This document shows, in pieces, positions 1-8,166 of a stretch of DNA of 64,000 nt (positions are counted from its first letter, which is position 1; the number at the start of each line of letters is the position of its first letter). Source of the DNA: Achromobacter animicus (GTDB lineage: Bacteria > Pseudomonadota > Gammaproteobacteria > Burkholderiales > Burkholderiaceae_B). The DNA lies in the NCBI RefSeq assembly GCF_902859585.1, contig NZ_CADIJM010000002.1:558001-622000 (forward strand), read 5' to 3'. The position numbers were made by a program, and so were the translations under genes. The notes under the pieces were generated by a model, which did not search any database, was not told the origin of the DNA, and saw only the letters and a program-made list of their open reading frames with translations.

Positions 1-742
1 CGACGCCCACCAGTTCTGCGGACTGCATCAGGCGGCCGTAGTCCAGCGCCTCGTCAACGGCGTCCAGCACGCCCTCGCGCGCCAGCAACGCTTCGCCGCC
101 AACCACCGCGGACTCGATCGTCAAATGGCAGGCCGGCGAGCCGTCCGCGCGTTCGTGCGTCTGCACCGTGACGCCGGGCGTGCCGGCCGGCAGATAGAAC
201 AGCGCAGACCCCGTTTCGCCATCGGCCGTGACAAGCCAGCCGTCCACGTCCGCGCCGGGGACGACGTGGCGCTTTTCGCCGTTCAGCACATAGGCGCCTT
301 CGCGCGCGGTGACCGTGACGCCAAACGCCCCGGCGGATTCGCCGGCTTCGAGCTGTCCTTCGGTTTCCTGCCAGGCGAGGCCAACCCGTTTTTCACCGGT
401 GCACAAGGCTTGCAGCAACGCGTCTCGGACGGTGCCATCGCCCGCCGGATTGATGCGCGCCAGCAGCGCCGTGCTCAGCACACCCGCCCCGACAAGCGGT
501 TCGGGCAACTGGGCGCGGCCCGCTTCTTCCAGCACGGCGGCCATCGCGTGCCAGCCCAGTCCCAAACCGCCCAGCGCTTCGGGCACGCTCATGCCCAGCC
601 AGCCGACGGCGGCAATCTCCTGCCAGTACGCGCGCTCGCCGCCCGGGGTGCGGCGCTTGCGCTGCCGCTGGTCGCGGCGTTGCAGGAAGTCGCGCGCGCT
701 ATCGCGGATTTCTTCGATCAGTTCGTGGTCTGCGGCGCTCAT
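1..742 (-). CDS. Acyl-CoA dehydrogenase, N-terminal part (cut by window edge)
   Basis: The reading frame starts at an ATG at 742 and runs off the left edge, leaving about 247 residues. The visible part begins MSAADHELIEEIRDSARDF, followed by a helical N-terminal domain with GLGMSVPEALGG-like text (seen as WLGMSVPEALGGLG) and a middle domain with FGVTVTARDGAYVLNGEK, both typical of FAD-dependent acyl-CoA dehydrogenases. The C-terminal domain with the catalytic base is outside the window. The family introduces an alpha,beta double bond into acyl-CoA thioesters and passes electrons to ETF. Its ATG overlaps the stop codon of the upstream CoA-transferase (ATGA), so translation is coupled and it is the last visible gene of the minus-strand operon. 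The substrate cannot be told from the sequence. Confidence 0.85.
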   Translation of the reverse strand, partial: MSAADHELIEEIRDSARDFLQRRDQRQRKRRTPGGERAYWQEIAAVGWLGMSVPEALGGLGLGWHAMAAVLEEAGRAQLPEPLVGAGVLSTALLARINPAGDGTVRDALLQALCTGEKRVGLAWQETEGQLEAGESAGAFGVTVTAREGAYVLNGEKRHVVPGADVDGWLVTADGETGSALFYLPAGTPGVTVQTHERADGSPACHLTIESAVVGGEALLAREGVLDAVDEALDYGRLMQSAELVGV

Positions 743-1962
743 ACGATGCCCTCGGCATGCAGGCGCTCGATCGCTTCGGCGGACAGGCCAAGTTCGGCGC
801 GCAGGATGTCGGCCGTGTGCTCGCCCAGCATGGGCGGGGGCAGACCGGCGGCGATCGGCGTGGCGGAAAAGTGAATCGGGTTGCGGACGATCGGCATGCT
901 GCCCAGCGCGGGATGCTCCACGCTGCCCAGCACCTGCCGATGGCGCACCTGCGGGTCCTCGAACACCTGATCCATGGTGTAGATCGGGCCGCAGGGTACG
1001 TTGGCGGCCGCCAGGGCCTGGTTCCAGTCCGCGACGGTTCGCGCCCGCATTGCCGGCTCGATCAGCCGCGACAGATCGGCCTGCGCCGCCGCGCGCTTGG
1101 GATTCGTATCAAAGCGTGGGTCGTCGGCGAGCGCGGGCAGCCCGATGACCAGGCAGAAACTGCGGAATTGCGAGTCGTTGCCCACGGCGACCATCAGATG
1201 TCCGTCCCGGGATTCGAAGGCACGGAACGGCGCGGTGATCTGCGAGGCCGAGCCCATGCGGGCGGGCAGCTGACCGCTGGCCAGATAGTTCATGCCGATG
1301 TGCGAGATGGCCGCGATCTGCGCGTCCAGCAGCGCCAGGTCGATGTGCTGACCCACGCCGGAGATCTGGTCGCGATGCCGCAGCGCGGCAAGAATGGCCG
1401 ACACCGCATAGAAGCCCGCGGTCAGGTCGGAGACGGAATAACCCGCCTTGACCGGCCCGGCGCCCGGCTCGCCGTCCGGCACACCCGTCACGCTCATCAG
1501 CCCGCTCGTGGACTGGAAGATAGGATCGTAGCCCGGCAGGTGGCTGTAGGGGCCGGTCTGGCCGAAGCCGGTGATGGAGCAATACACCAGCCGCGGGTTC
1601 AGGGCCGACAGCGAGGCGTAGTCCAGTCCGTAGCGCTTCAGGTCGCCCGCCTTGAAGTTTTCGATGACGATGTCGGCCTTCTGCGCAAGCTGGCGCACCA
1701 GCGCCTGGCCTTCGGGCCGCGAGATATCGAGCGTCACGGATTTCTTGCCGCGGTTCATCGCGACGAACGACGAGGTTTCCCGGCTGGGCTTACCGTCGCG
1801 GTCCGGCATGGGATAGCCCTGGTGCCGCACGTCGTCGCCGCGGCCGGGGCGCTCCACCTTGATGACCTCGGCGCCGAAGTCGGCCAGCATCTGCGCGGCC
1901 CACGGCCCGGAAAAAACCCGGCTCAGGTCCAGGACCTTCACGCCTTCCAATGCACTGGTCAT
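739..1962 (-). CDS. CaiB/BaiF family (class III) CoA-transferase
   Basis: This 407-residue protein is full length for the family. It has the N-terminal signature LDLSRVFSGPWAAQMLADFG, the ADIVIENFKAGDLKRYGLDY region, and the conserved aspartate expected to form the acyl intermediate in GYSVSDLTAGFY (about D179). The family moves CoA between carboxylic acids without ATP. It lies between an enoyl-CoA hydratase-like gene (10 bp upstream) and an acyl-CoA dehydrogenase (4-bp overlap downstream), so it probably activates the acid that these enzymes then oxidise. A second, related CoA-transferase opens the same operon. The substrate is unknown. The spacing suggests one transcript starting before 4009. 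Confidence 0.92.
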   Translation of the reverse strand: MTSALEGVKVLDLSRVFSGPWAAQMLADFGAEVIKVERPGRGDDVRHQGYPMPDRDGKPSRETSSFVAMNRGKKSVTLDISRPEGQALVRQLAQKADIVIENFKAGDLKRYGLDYASLSALNPRLVYCSITGFGQTGPYSHLPGYDPIFQSTSGLMSVTGVPDGEPGAGPVKAGYSVSDLTAGFYAVSAILAALRHRDQISGVGQHIDLALLDAQIAAISHIGMNYLASGQLPARMGSASQITAPFRAFESRDGHLMVAVGNDSQFRSFCLVIGLPALADDPRFDTNPKRAAAQADLSRLIEPAMRARTVADWNQALAAANVPCGPIYTMDQVFEDPQVRHRQVLGSVEHPALGSMPIVRNPIHFSATPIAAGLPPPMLGEHTADILRAELGLSAEAIERLHAEGIV

Positions 1963-1972
1963 GTCGGCTCCC

Positions 1973-2770
1973 TTATTTGCCCTGGAACACCGGCGCGCGC
2001 TTTTCCAGGAACGCGCGGCGCGCCTCCTGCGCGTCCTCGGTCTTGGCGATGGCCGCCGTCATGTCCTGTTCGTAGCGGTAGCCGTCGCGCAGGCTCATGT
2101 CTTCGATGGCGTTGAGGGTCTGCTTGGCCAGCACGGTCGCCAGCGGACTCTTGGAGGCGAGCTCGCGCGCCAGTTCCATGGCGCGGTCCATCAACGCATC
2201 GGCGGGCACGGCGGCTTCGACGATGCCCAGGCGATAAAGCTCGTCGCCGTCGACGCGCAGGCCGGTCAGCATCATCCGGCGCAGGCGGGAGTGGCCGAAG
2301 AGCCGCATGCCATGGCGGCCCCCGCCCAGCAGCCCGACATTGATCTCCGGCAGTCCCACGACGGCGGTGGACGCGGCGATCAGGATGTCGCAAGAGGCCA
2401 CGATGGCCAGCCCCGCACCCAGCGCCGCGCCGTTGATCGCGCCCACCACGGGCTTGGCGCATTCACGGATGGCATGAAAGCACTCCCGCGTGCGACGGGA
2501 ATGCTGCGGCAGGTCGCCCGGCCCCTTGATCGTCTCGCCGCGGCTCTTCAGGTCGGCGCCGGCGCAGAAGATCTTGCCCTGGCCCGACAGCACCACCGCC
2601 CGCACCTCGGGCGTCTCCGAAATGCGGTCCAGCACCCATGACAGCTCGTTCATCATGTCGGTGCTGAGCGCGTTCACGGGCGGATTGGCCAGCAGGATGG
2701 TGGCGACCCCGTCGGCGATCGTGACGTCCAGCGCGCGGTAGGGGCCAGCCAGGTTCTCCGGCATGCTCAT
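1973..2770 (-). CDS. Enoyl-CoA hydratase/isomerase family protein
   Basis: The 265-residue protein shows the crotonase fold signatures: FCAGADLKSRGE (residues 68-79), which carries the first oxyanion-hole amide, and NGAALGAGLAIVASCD (about 113-128), which carries the second. Of the two classical catalytic glutamates of crotonase, the one in the PEINVGLLGG segment (about E142) is present. The position usually occupied by the first, after LGxG, is alanine. Such single-Glu members may act as isomerases, hydrolases or lyases rather than plain hydratases, so the exact reaction is open. It sits between two CaiB-type CoA-transferases on the same strand with gaps of 10 and 18 bp and is clearly co-transcribed. 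Confidence 0.9.
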   Translation of the reverse strand: MSMPENLAGPYRALDVTIADGVATILLANPPVNALSTDMMNELSWVLDRISETPEVRAVVLSGQGKIFCAGADLKSRGETIKGPGDLPQHSRRTRECFHAIRECAKPVVGAINGAALGAGLAIVASCDILIAASTAVVGLPEINVGLLGGGRHGMRLFGHSRLRRMMLTGLRVDGDELYRLGIVEAAVPADALMDRAMELARELASKSPLATVLAKQTLNAIEDMSLRDGYRYEQDMTAAIAKTEDAQEARRAFLEKRAPVFQGK

Positions 2771-2788
2771 GTCTCTCTCCTTTTTTGT

Positions 2789-4009
2789 TCAGATGATCTT
2801 GCGGTCGCGGTAATCCTGGATCTGTTCGGCGGACAGGCCCAGCTCCGCCAGCACGTCGGCGGTGTGCTGGCCCAGCAGCGGCGGCGCGGCGTCGGCGCGC
2901 AGCGCGGCGCTGCCAAAGCGCAGCGGGTTCATCACCTGCGGCACCGAGCCCGCGGCCGGATGCGGCAGCCGACGCAGCATGGCGCGATGCACGACCTGCG
3001 GGTCTTCGAAGACTTCGGGAACGGTATTGATGGAGCCCGCCGGTACGCCGGCCTTTTTCAGCGCCGCCAGCCAGTGGGCGCGCGGCTGGGTGACGAAAAT
3101 GGCGTCCAGGATGGGGTCCAGGGTGTCCTGATTGCGCACGCGCTGGCTGTTGGTGATGTAACGCGGGTCCTGCGCCAGCGCGGGCTGGCCCAGCATGTCG
3201 CACAGCGTGGCGAACTGCCCGTCGTTGCCCACCACGATCACGATGTCGCCATCGGCGCACGCGAAGGTGCGCTGCGGCTGGATGTTGGGATGCGCGGTGC
3301 CGGTGCGGCGCGGCGCCTTGTTGCCCAACAGGAAGTTCATTGCCTGGTTGGCCAGCAGGCCCACCTGCACGTCCAGCATCGCGACGTCGATGTATTCGCC
3401 CTGGCCGGTCTGTGCGCGGCGCAGCAGCGCGGCCACGATGCCCAGCGCGGCATACACGCCGGTGGTCAGGTCCACGATCGGCACGCCGACCTTCTGGGGA
3501 CCGCCGCCGGGCTTGTCGTCGCGTTCGCCGGTGACGCTCATCAGGCCGCCCATGGCCTGGATCAGGAAGTCGTAGGCGGGTTCGGCGGCGCGTGGCCCGG
3601 TCTGCCCGAATCCGGTGACAGAGCAGTACACCAGGCGCGGATTGATCTTGGAGAGCGTGTCGTAATCCAGCCCCATGCGCGCCAGCGTGCCGACCTTGTA
3701 GTTCTCCAGCACCACGTCCGCATCGCGGCACAGTTCCTTGACGAGCGCCTGGCCTTCCGGCGTCTGCAGGTCCAGCGTGATGGAGCGCTTGCCGCGGTTG
3801 GTGGCAATGAAGTAGGCGCCGTCCTTGGTGTCCTGGCCTTGCTCGTCCTTGAGGAACGGGGGGCCCCAGGAGCGCGTGTCGTCGCCCTGGCCCGGCCGCT
3901 CGACCTTGATGACGTCAGCGCCCAGGTCGGCCAGGATCTGGCTGGCCCAGGGACCGGCCAGGATGCGGCTCAGGTCCAGCACTTTGAGATTCGATAACAG
4001 CGGCTGCAA
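2789..4009 (-). CDS. CaiB/BaiF family (class III) CoA-transferase, first gene of operon
   Basis: This 406-residue protein carries LDLSRILAGPWASQILADLG at the N terminus, DADVVLENYKVGTLARMGLDY in the middle and the conserved catalytic aspartate in VPIVDLTTGVYAALG (about D180). It is a paralogue of the CoA-transferase at 739-1962; both share the family layout but differ throughout, so this is not a recent duplication. It is the promoter-proximal gene of the CaiB / crotonase / CaiB / acyl-CoA dehydrogenase operon, with about 110 bp of non-coding DNA before it. Two transferases in one operon suggest either two acids being activated or a donor/acceptor recycling pair. The substrate is not identifiable here. 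Confidence 0.92.
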   Translation of the reverse strand: MQPLLSNLKVLDLSRILAGPWASQILADLGADVIKVERPGQGDDTRSWGPPFLKDEQGQDTKDGAYFIATNRGKRSITLDLQTPEGQALVKELCRDADVVLENYKVGTLARMGLDYDTLSKINPRLVYCSVTGFGQTGPRAAEPAYDFLIQAMGGLMSVTGERDDKPGGGPQKVGVPIVDLTTGVYAALGIVAALLRRAQTGQGEYIDVAMLDVQVGLLANQAMNFLLGNKAPRRTGTAHPNIQPQRTFACADGDIVIVVGNDGQFATLCDMLGQPALAQDPRYITNSQRVRNQDTLDPILDAIFVTQPRAHWLAALKKAGVPAGSINTVPEVFEDPQVVHRAMLRRLPHPAAGSVPQVMNPLRFGSAALRADAAPPLLGQHTADVLAELGLSAEQIQDYRDRKII

Positions 4010-4124
4010 AGCCTTCTCCTTGACTGCGGTATGTGCAGGCAGTCTAGGAGAGGGCGGGCGCTGCGGGAGGGGCCCGCGAGCGCAAAGCTGTTATGCGGAT
4101 TGAGGCCGTCGTCGTGCGTCGGCG

Positions 4125-4289
4125 TCAGCGTCCCGTGTTGGGATAGTCAGGCCCGGCGTCGTTGAACCCGCCGGAGCTGTACGGATTTGCCGCGCCGGGG
4201 TGCGGCGGTCCGCCGGGGCCGGCGCCGCAACCGGCCAGGAGCAGGGTGGCGGCAAGAAGAGAAAGCAGGCGCTTCAGGGAGGATGTCAT
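4125..4289 (-). CDS. Small Gly/Pro-rich lipoprotein
   Basis: The start chosen is the ATG at 4289, which has AGGAG about six bases upstream. The product has 54 residues: a signal peptide MTSSLKRLLSLLAATLLLAG with a lipobox LLAG-C (Cys21), then a short mature tail rich in Gly, Pro, Asn and Ser. It should be processed by signal peptidase II and anchored to a membrane. Residue +2 is Gly, so outer-membrane sorting by Lol is expected. No domain is recognisable and the function is unknown. A longer frame extending upstream to 4550 exists but overlaps the next gene and lacks a signal at its start, so I rejected it. Confidence 0.6.
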   Translation of the reverse strand: MTSSLKRLLSLLAATLLLAGCGAGPGGPPHPGAANPYSSGGFNDAGPDYPNTGR

Positions 4290-4345
4290 GGAGGTCTCCT
4301 GCGTCTGCCCCTCAGCAGGCGCGTGGCTTGCAGCGTATGCGCGGA

Positions 4346-5755
4346 TTATAGGCCCGCAGTCTTCGCCTTGATCCGGGGTTTTGCGCAACGCGCGCGATAC
4401 GCGTTCACCGGGTCGGAATCCGCGGGATGAAAGTACGGGTGCGGGTAGCCTGCTTCGCGCAGCGCCGCGTGCAGGCGAACGCCCCACACGCATTCGCGCT
4501 GCGCTTCGTCCCACAGCCGCGCCGCCAGGTCTTTTTGTCCGCTGCGCCACAGCGCCAGGCCGTAATCGGCCGCGATTTCTTCGTCGCGCGGCAGGTCGCG
4601 GTAGGCAAGGCGCATCAGGCGCAGGCCTTCGTCGGTCTGGCCGCGCAGGGCCAGAATCCAGCCCAGCGTGCCCTGGTTGTACGGACGCGGGCCGACGCGC
4701 GCCAGCGAGCGGCGGGCCTGTTCCTCCGCTTGCGGCAGGTAGTCGGGAAAGTCCGCCAGGAAGTAGGCCGTGTTGTTCGCCAGGTCCGTTGAGTCGGCGG
4801 CGTGCTTTTTCGATTGCCGGGCCTGCAAGACGTTCGAATCCTCCAGCACCAGATCGGGCATGCCGAGCAGGCGCTCCACTTCCAGCCGCTTGCGCCGGTC
4901 GGCGTCGTCAACCGGCTTGAACATGTCCGGAAACGGCCGTTGCCGGGTCTGCAGCAGCCAGTGCCGCGCCAGATCGGTTTGGCCAGCGGCCAGCAGCAAC
5001 CGGGCCAGATCCAGCTTCTGCTCGGCGCTGCGGGTGCAGCGCATGGCGCCGATCAGCGCGCGGGCGCCGTCCGTGTCGTGCTGCGCGAACTTGCGGTTGA
5101 CGGCGTCCAGCTCCGCAAAGCACTTGCTGTCGCGCGTGACGTCCGCATCGATATGCAGCGACACCGAACCTGCCGGCAAATCGTGGCTGAAGTAGGCGGT
5201 CGCGCCCTGCCGGGTGGTGTAGCCCAGGTCCACCCATTGTTCGCCCCAGCGCTGGGGCATGGTCATGATGTACGGCCAGGCCGGCAAGGGCTCGGTGCTG
5301 CCGCTGCGCTGCAACTGGAAGAAGTGCCCCCAAGGCCCGTCGCCGATGCGGCGGATCAGGGTGAAGTCGTCTTCCGTATGCGGCAGCGAGGTCCGGATCT
5401 GCGCCGTGCGGCCTTCGGCGTCGGTGACGCCATGCAGGATGCCATCGCCGGAAGGGGTATCGAGAATCTCGTCGTTCGAGCCGGTCACGAAGACGCGGTA
5501 CGGCGTATGCGGCGCGGGGGCGGGGCCATTGCCATCCATCAGCGTCAACGTCAGGCTGCGCGTGCGGCTTGGGGTGTCTGACACCTGCGCGGCCGCCGTG
5601 CCTGCCGGAGCCGCTGCATGCGCGGCCGCCGCGGCCAGTCCCAGCACGGCCGCCAGGCATGACGCCGAGGCCGATGCGAACCAGGCGGGGCGCGATGCGG
5701 CGTCGGGAAGTGCGGGTGAGGCGGATTGTCCGGAACGTTGCTGCGGGTGCTTCAT
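4346..5755 (-). CDS. Periplasmic TPR-containing protein of unknown function
   Basis: I chose the ATG at 5755 because it opens a plausible long signal peptide, with the hydrophobic core SASCLAAVLGLAAAAAHA ending in an AHA-like cleavage site, giving 469 residues. An upstream in-frame ATG at 5818 adds 21 residues without a signal. Residues about 60-190 look like a beta-rich, carrier-type domain (YRVFVTGSNDEILDTPSGD). The C-terminal half (about 210-460) is helical with TPR-like repeats, for example GWILALRGQTDEGLRLM and YGLALWRSGQKDLAARLW. The family is not one I recognise by name. It is expected to mediate protein contacts in the periplasm. It is followed on the same strand by the small lipoprotein gene. 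Confidence 0.7.
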   Translation of the reverse strand: MKHPQQRSGQSASPALPDAASRPAWFASASASCLAAVLGLAAAAAHAAAPAGTAAAQVSDTPSRTRSLTLTLMDGNGPAPAPHTPYRVFVTGSNDEILDTPSGDGILHGVTDAEGRTAQIRTSLPHTEDDFTLIRRIGDGPWGHFFQLQRSGSTEPLPAWPYIMTMPQRWGEQWVDLGYTTRQGATAYFSHDLPAGSVSLHIDADVTRDSKCFAELDAVNRKFAQHDTDGARALIGAMRCTRSAEQKLDLARLLLAAGQTDLARHWLLQTRQRPFPDMFKPVDDADRRKRLEVERLLGMPDLVLEDSNVLQARQSKKHAADSTDLANNTAYFLADFPDYLPQAEEQARRSLARVGPRPYNQGTLGWILALRGQTDEGLRLMRLAYRDLPRDEEIAADYGLALWRSGQKDLAARLWDEAQRECVWGVRLHAALREAGYPHPYFHPADSDPVNAYRARCAKPRIKAKTAGL

Positions 5756-5986
5756 GGGGACTGCCAGTGGCGCCGGGCGCGGCGGGCTGCCACGGCGGTA
5801 GGGGAGAAGGCCTGCCAAAGCAGGGCGCTGCGACGCAAGCGCGAGCCGGATTGTGCATCACAAACCGAATGCGTAGCGGGCCGCGGGATCCGATGCGCGT
5901 GGCGGCTTCGCGCCGCTGACAGCCCCGCGCCCGCGTCAACGTGTGGCATCCTCGCGCCTTCGCCTTCGCCTTCCCCGCCGTGCCCC

Positions 5987-6418
5987 ATGTCCAAACTCAT
6001 TCTGCGCGCCCTGGACCTGTCTCTCCTGTCGTTTGCCGCCGCGCTTTTCGGCGCGTGCCTGACGTCCTTGCTGCAGACCGGTGACCTCGGCTGGGTGGTC
6101 CCCGACGCGCCGTACATGTTCTCGGCGCGCGATTTCTACGCCCAGGCGGTCCTGGCCGGCCTGGCTGGTGTGCTGATGCTGATCGTGGCCGAGCGCCCGG
6201 CCAAGCTGCGCCAGTCCTCCTCCTGGCGCCTCGCGGCGACGTTTGCCGCCGCGCTGCTCGCCCTGTACCTCGCGCCGCCTTCCCCGCAAGTGTTCGGCAA
6301 CACCTGGGCCCCCGGCGAGGCCACACGCGAGCTGTTTCTGGCGCAATGGCGCCTGGTCCTGCCCATCGCCGTCGCGGCGACCGCGCTGCGGTGGGGTTTG
6401 CGCCGGCTTTTGCGCTAG
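5987..6418 (+). CDS. Small integral membrane protein of unknown function
   Basis: The ATG at 5987 gives 143 residues starting MSKLILRALDLSLLSFAAAL. Four hydrophobic segments are visible: about residues 10-30, 46-66, 78-96 and 120-138. The last is followed by a basic C terminus (RWGLRRLLR), as expected for a cytoplasmic end. Longer frames reaching back to 5726 overlap the divergent TPR gene and have no support. No family is recognised. The gene is 42 bp before the YfcG-like transferase on the same strand and may share its transcript. Confidence 0.6.
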   Translation: MSKLILRALDLSLLSFAAALFGACLTSLLQTGDLGWVVPDAPYMFSARDFYAQAVLAGLAGVLMLIVAERPAKLRQSSSWRLAATFAAALLALYLAPPSPQVFGNTWAPGEATRELFLAQWRLVLPIAVAATALRWGLRRLLR

Positions 6419-6460
6419 GATTGTCGTCACCCAACCCCGCCTCCCCCGGAGATACCCTGC

Positions 6461-7159
6461 ATGTCCTCCCTAGACGCCTTTGCCATCACCAAGAAGTGGC
6501 CCGCCCAGCATCCCGACCGCATCCAGCTCTATTCGCTGCCGACGCCCAACGGCGTGAAGGCGTCGATCATGCTCGAGGAAACCGGTCTGCCCTATGAAGT
6601 CCACCGGGTCGCCTTCGATACCAAGGACCAGTTCACGCCCGAGTTCCTGTCGCTCAGCCCGAACAACAAGATCCCGGCCATCCTCGACCCGAACGGGCCG
6701 GACGGCAAGCCGCTGGGCCTGTTCGAGTCCGGCGCGATCCTGGTCTACCTGGCCAGCAAGGCCGGCCAGTTCATCCCGGCGGACACGGCGGGTCGCTTCG
6801 AGACGCTGCAATGGGTGATGTTCCAGATGGGCGGCATCGGACCGATGTTCGGCCAACTGGGCTTTTTCCATCGGTTCGCGGGCAAGGACTATGAAGACAA
6901 GCGCCCGCGCGACCGTTATGTGGACGAGTCCAAGCGCCTGCTCGCCGTGCTGGACCAGCGCCTGGAAGGGCGCGACTGGGTGATGGGCGACCAGTACACC
7001 ATCGCCGACATAGCCATCTTCCCGTGGGTGCGCAACCTGGTGGGCTTCTATGACGCCGGCGACCTCGTCGGCTTTTCGTCGTTCAAGAACGTCGCGCGCG
7101 TGCTGGACGCGTTCGTGGCGCGGCCGGCGGTTGCCAAGGGTCTGACCATTCCGGGCTGA
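6461..7159 (+). CDS. Glutathione S-transferase, YfcG/YghU (nu-class) type
   Basis: The 232-residue protein has an N-terminal thioredoxin-like domain with LYSLPTPNGVKASIMLEE (Thr and Asn of the TPNG motif are the glutathione-thiol contacts in YfcG), SPNNKIPAILDPNG and the glutathione-binding FESGAILVYLASKAG. The helical C-terminal domain contains LQWVMFQMGGIGPMFGQ and MGDQYTIADIAIFPWV. These features match the nu-class enzymes that bind two glutathiones and reduce small disulfides, such as E. coli YfcG. It lies three bases before the LysR regulator gene of the tcu locus on the same strand, so the two may be co-transcribed, although a role in tricarballylate use is not implied. Confidence 0.9.
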   Translation: MSSLDAFAITKKWPAQHPDRIQLYSLPTPNGVKASIMLEETGLPYEVHRVAFDTKDQFTPEFLSLSPNNKIPAILDPNGPDGKPLGLFESGAILVYLASKAGQFIPADTAGRFETLQWVMFQMGGIGPMFGQLGFFHRFAGKDYEDKRPRDRYVDESKRLLAVLDQRLEGRDWVMGDQYTIADIAIFPWVRNLVGFYDAGDLVGFSSFKNVARVLDAFVARPAVAKGLTIPG

Positions 7160-7162
7160 CCG

Positions 7163-8089
7163 ATGGAACTGCGCCAGCTCCGTTACTTCGTGCGCGTGGT
7201 CGAGGCCGGCAGCATCGGCCGGGCGGCCATGTCGATCGGCATGGTCACGTCGGCGCTCAGCCAGCAGATCAGCCGTCTCGAAGGCGAGTTGTCCACGCGG
7301 CTGTTGCAGCGCAGCGCCAGCGGCGTGGTGCCCACGGACGCGGGGCTGGCGTTTTTCCGGCAGGCGCAGCTGGCCCTGCGCCACGCCGACGACGCCGTCC
7401 AGGCTGCGCAACAGGCCCGGCTGGCCGGGCACGTCAGCGTCGGCCTGCCATCCACGACGGCGGCGGTGCTGGGCGCGCCCTTCCTGCAGGCCATGAATGC
7501 GCGTTACCCCGACATCCGGCTTCATCTGGTCGAAGCGCTGTCCGGGCACCTGACCGACATGCTCAACGGCCGCCTGCTGGATCTGGCCATCGTGTTCCAT
7601 GCCGAATCTGCGCGCCGCTGGAGCGTGATGCCGCTGCTGGACGAGCCCCTGTTCCTTTTTGCCCGGCCCGGCATGCCCGGCGTGCCGGCTGGTGACACGA
7701 CACGGCTGGAAGCCATTGCCGACCTGCCGCTGGTGCTGCCCAGCGGCCGCCACGGCCTGCGCGCGCTGGTCAACAACGCCTTCCAGCAACTGGGACGCAC
7801 GCCCCGGGTGGTGGCCGAAGTCGATGGCCTGTCCCTGCTGATGGACGTGGTGCAGCAGGGCGGCGCGGCGACGATCCAGCCCAGTTCGGCCACCGCGCGC
7901 ATCGCGCCCGGCCAGTTGCAGATGGCGCGCATCGACGATGCCCACCTGTTCCGCTCCAACCTGCTGGCCAGCCTGTCGGACGAGGAGCTGTCACCCGCGG
8001 CGCTGGCGGCCCGGCTGGTCATGGCCGACGTGTCCCGCACCCTGGCCCGCGAAGGCAAATGGGCGGTGGTCGCTCTTCACGAATCGTGA
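7163..8089 (+). CDS. tcuR: LysR-family transcriptional regulator, likely TcuR
   Basis: The 308-residue protein has the LysR N-terminal helix-turn-helix (MELRQLRYFVRVVEAGSIGR, then SALSQQISRLEGELSTRLLQ) followed by a periplasmic-binding-protein-like effector domain from about residue 90. The N-terminal wording is that of the Nac/TcuR branch. The functional call rests on position: tcuA follows after a 77-bp gap on the same strand. In Salmonella the equivalent regulator activates tcuABC in response to tricarballylate. The gap holds a 20-bp perfect palindrome (8115-8134) that could be an operator. Without the neighbours I would only call it a LysR regulator. Confidence 0.8.
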   Translation: MELRQLRYFVRVVEAGSIGRAAMSIGMVTSALSQQISRLEGELSTRLLQRSASGVVPTDAGLAFFRQAQLALRHADDAVQAAQQARLAGHVSVGLPSTTAAVLGAPFLQAMNARYPDIRLHLVEALSGHLTDMLNGRLLDLAIVFHAESARRWSVMPLLDEPLFLFARPGMPGVPAGDTTRLEAIADLPLVLPSGRHGLRALVNNAFQQLGRTPRVVAEVDGLSLLMDVVQQGGAATIQPSSATARIAPGQLQMARIDDAHLFRSNLLASLSDEELSPAALAARLVMADVSRTLAREGKWAVVALHES

Positions 8090-8114
8090 ATACCCGTTGA
8101 CGCCTGCCTGATAT

Positions 8115-8134
8115 CGCAGCGGCGCGCCGCTGCG
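8115..8134. promoter_or_regulatory. 20-bp perfect palindrome upstream of tcuA
   Basis: The 20 bases from 8115 to 8134 read the same on both strands (left half CGCAGCGGCG). They end 32 bases before the tcuA start. It may be the binding site of the neighbouring LysR regulator, or a hairpin at the 3' end of the regulator transcript. There is no T-run after it, so a standard intrinsic terminator is unlikely. Confidence 0.5.
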
Positions 8135-8166
8135 TAGAGTCTGCCCCTTGAATTGGGGAAGATGGC

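Noticed and set aside
309-2115. Long plus-strand frames opposite the CoA-transferase genes
   Set aside because: They are antisense shadows in GC-rich DNA with Arg/Ala/Pro-rich, low-complexity translations, while the minus strand encodes clear CaiB family proteins.
4290-4550. N-terminal extension of the small lipoprotein to 141 residues
   Set aside because: The extension would overlap the TPR gene and bury the signal peptide; the internal ATG has a ribosome site and a lipobox.
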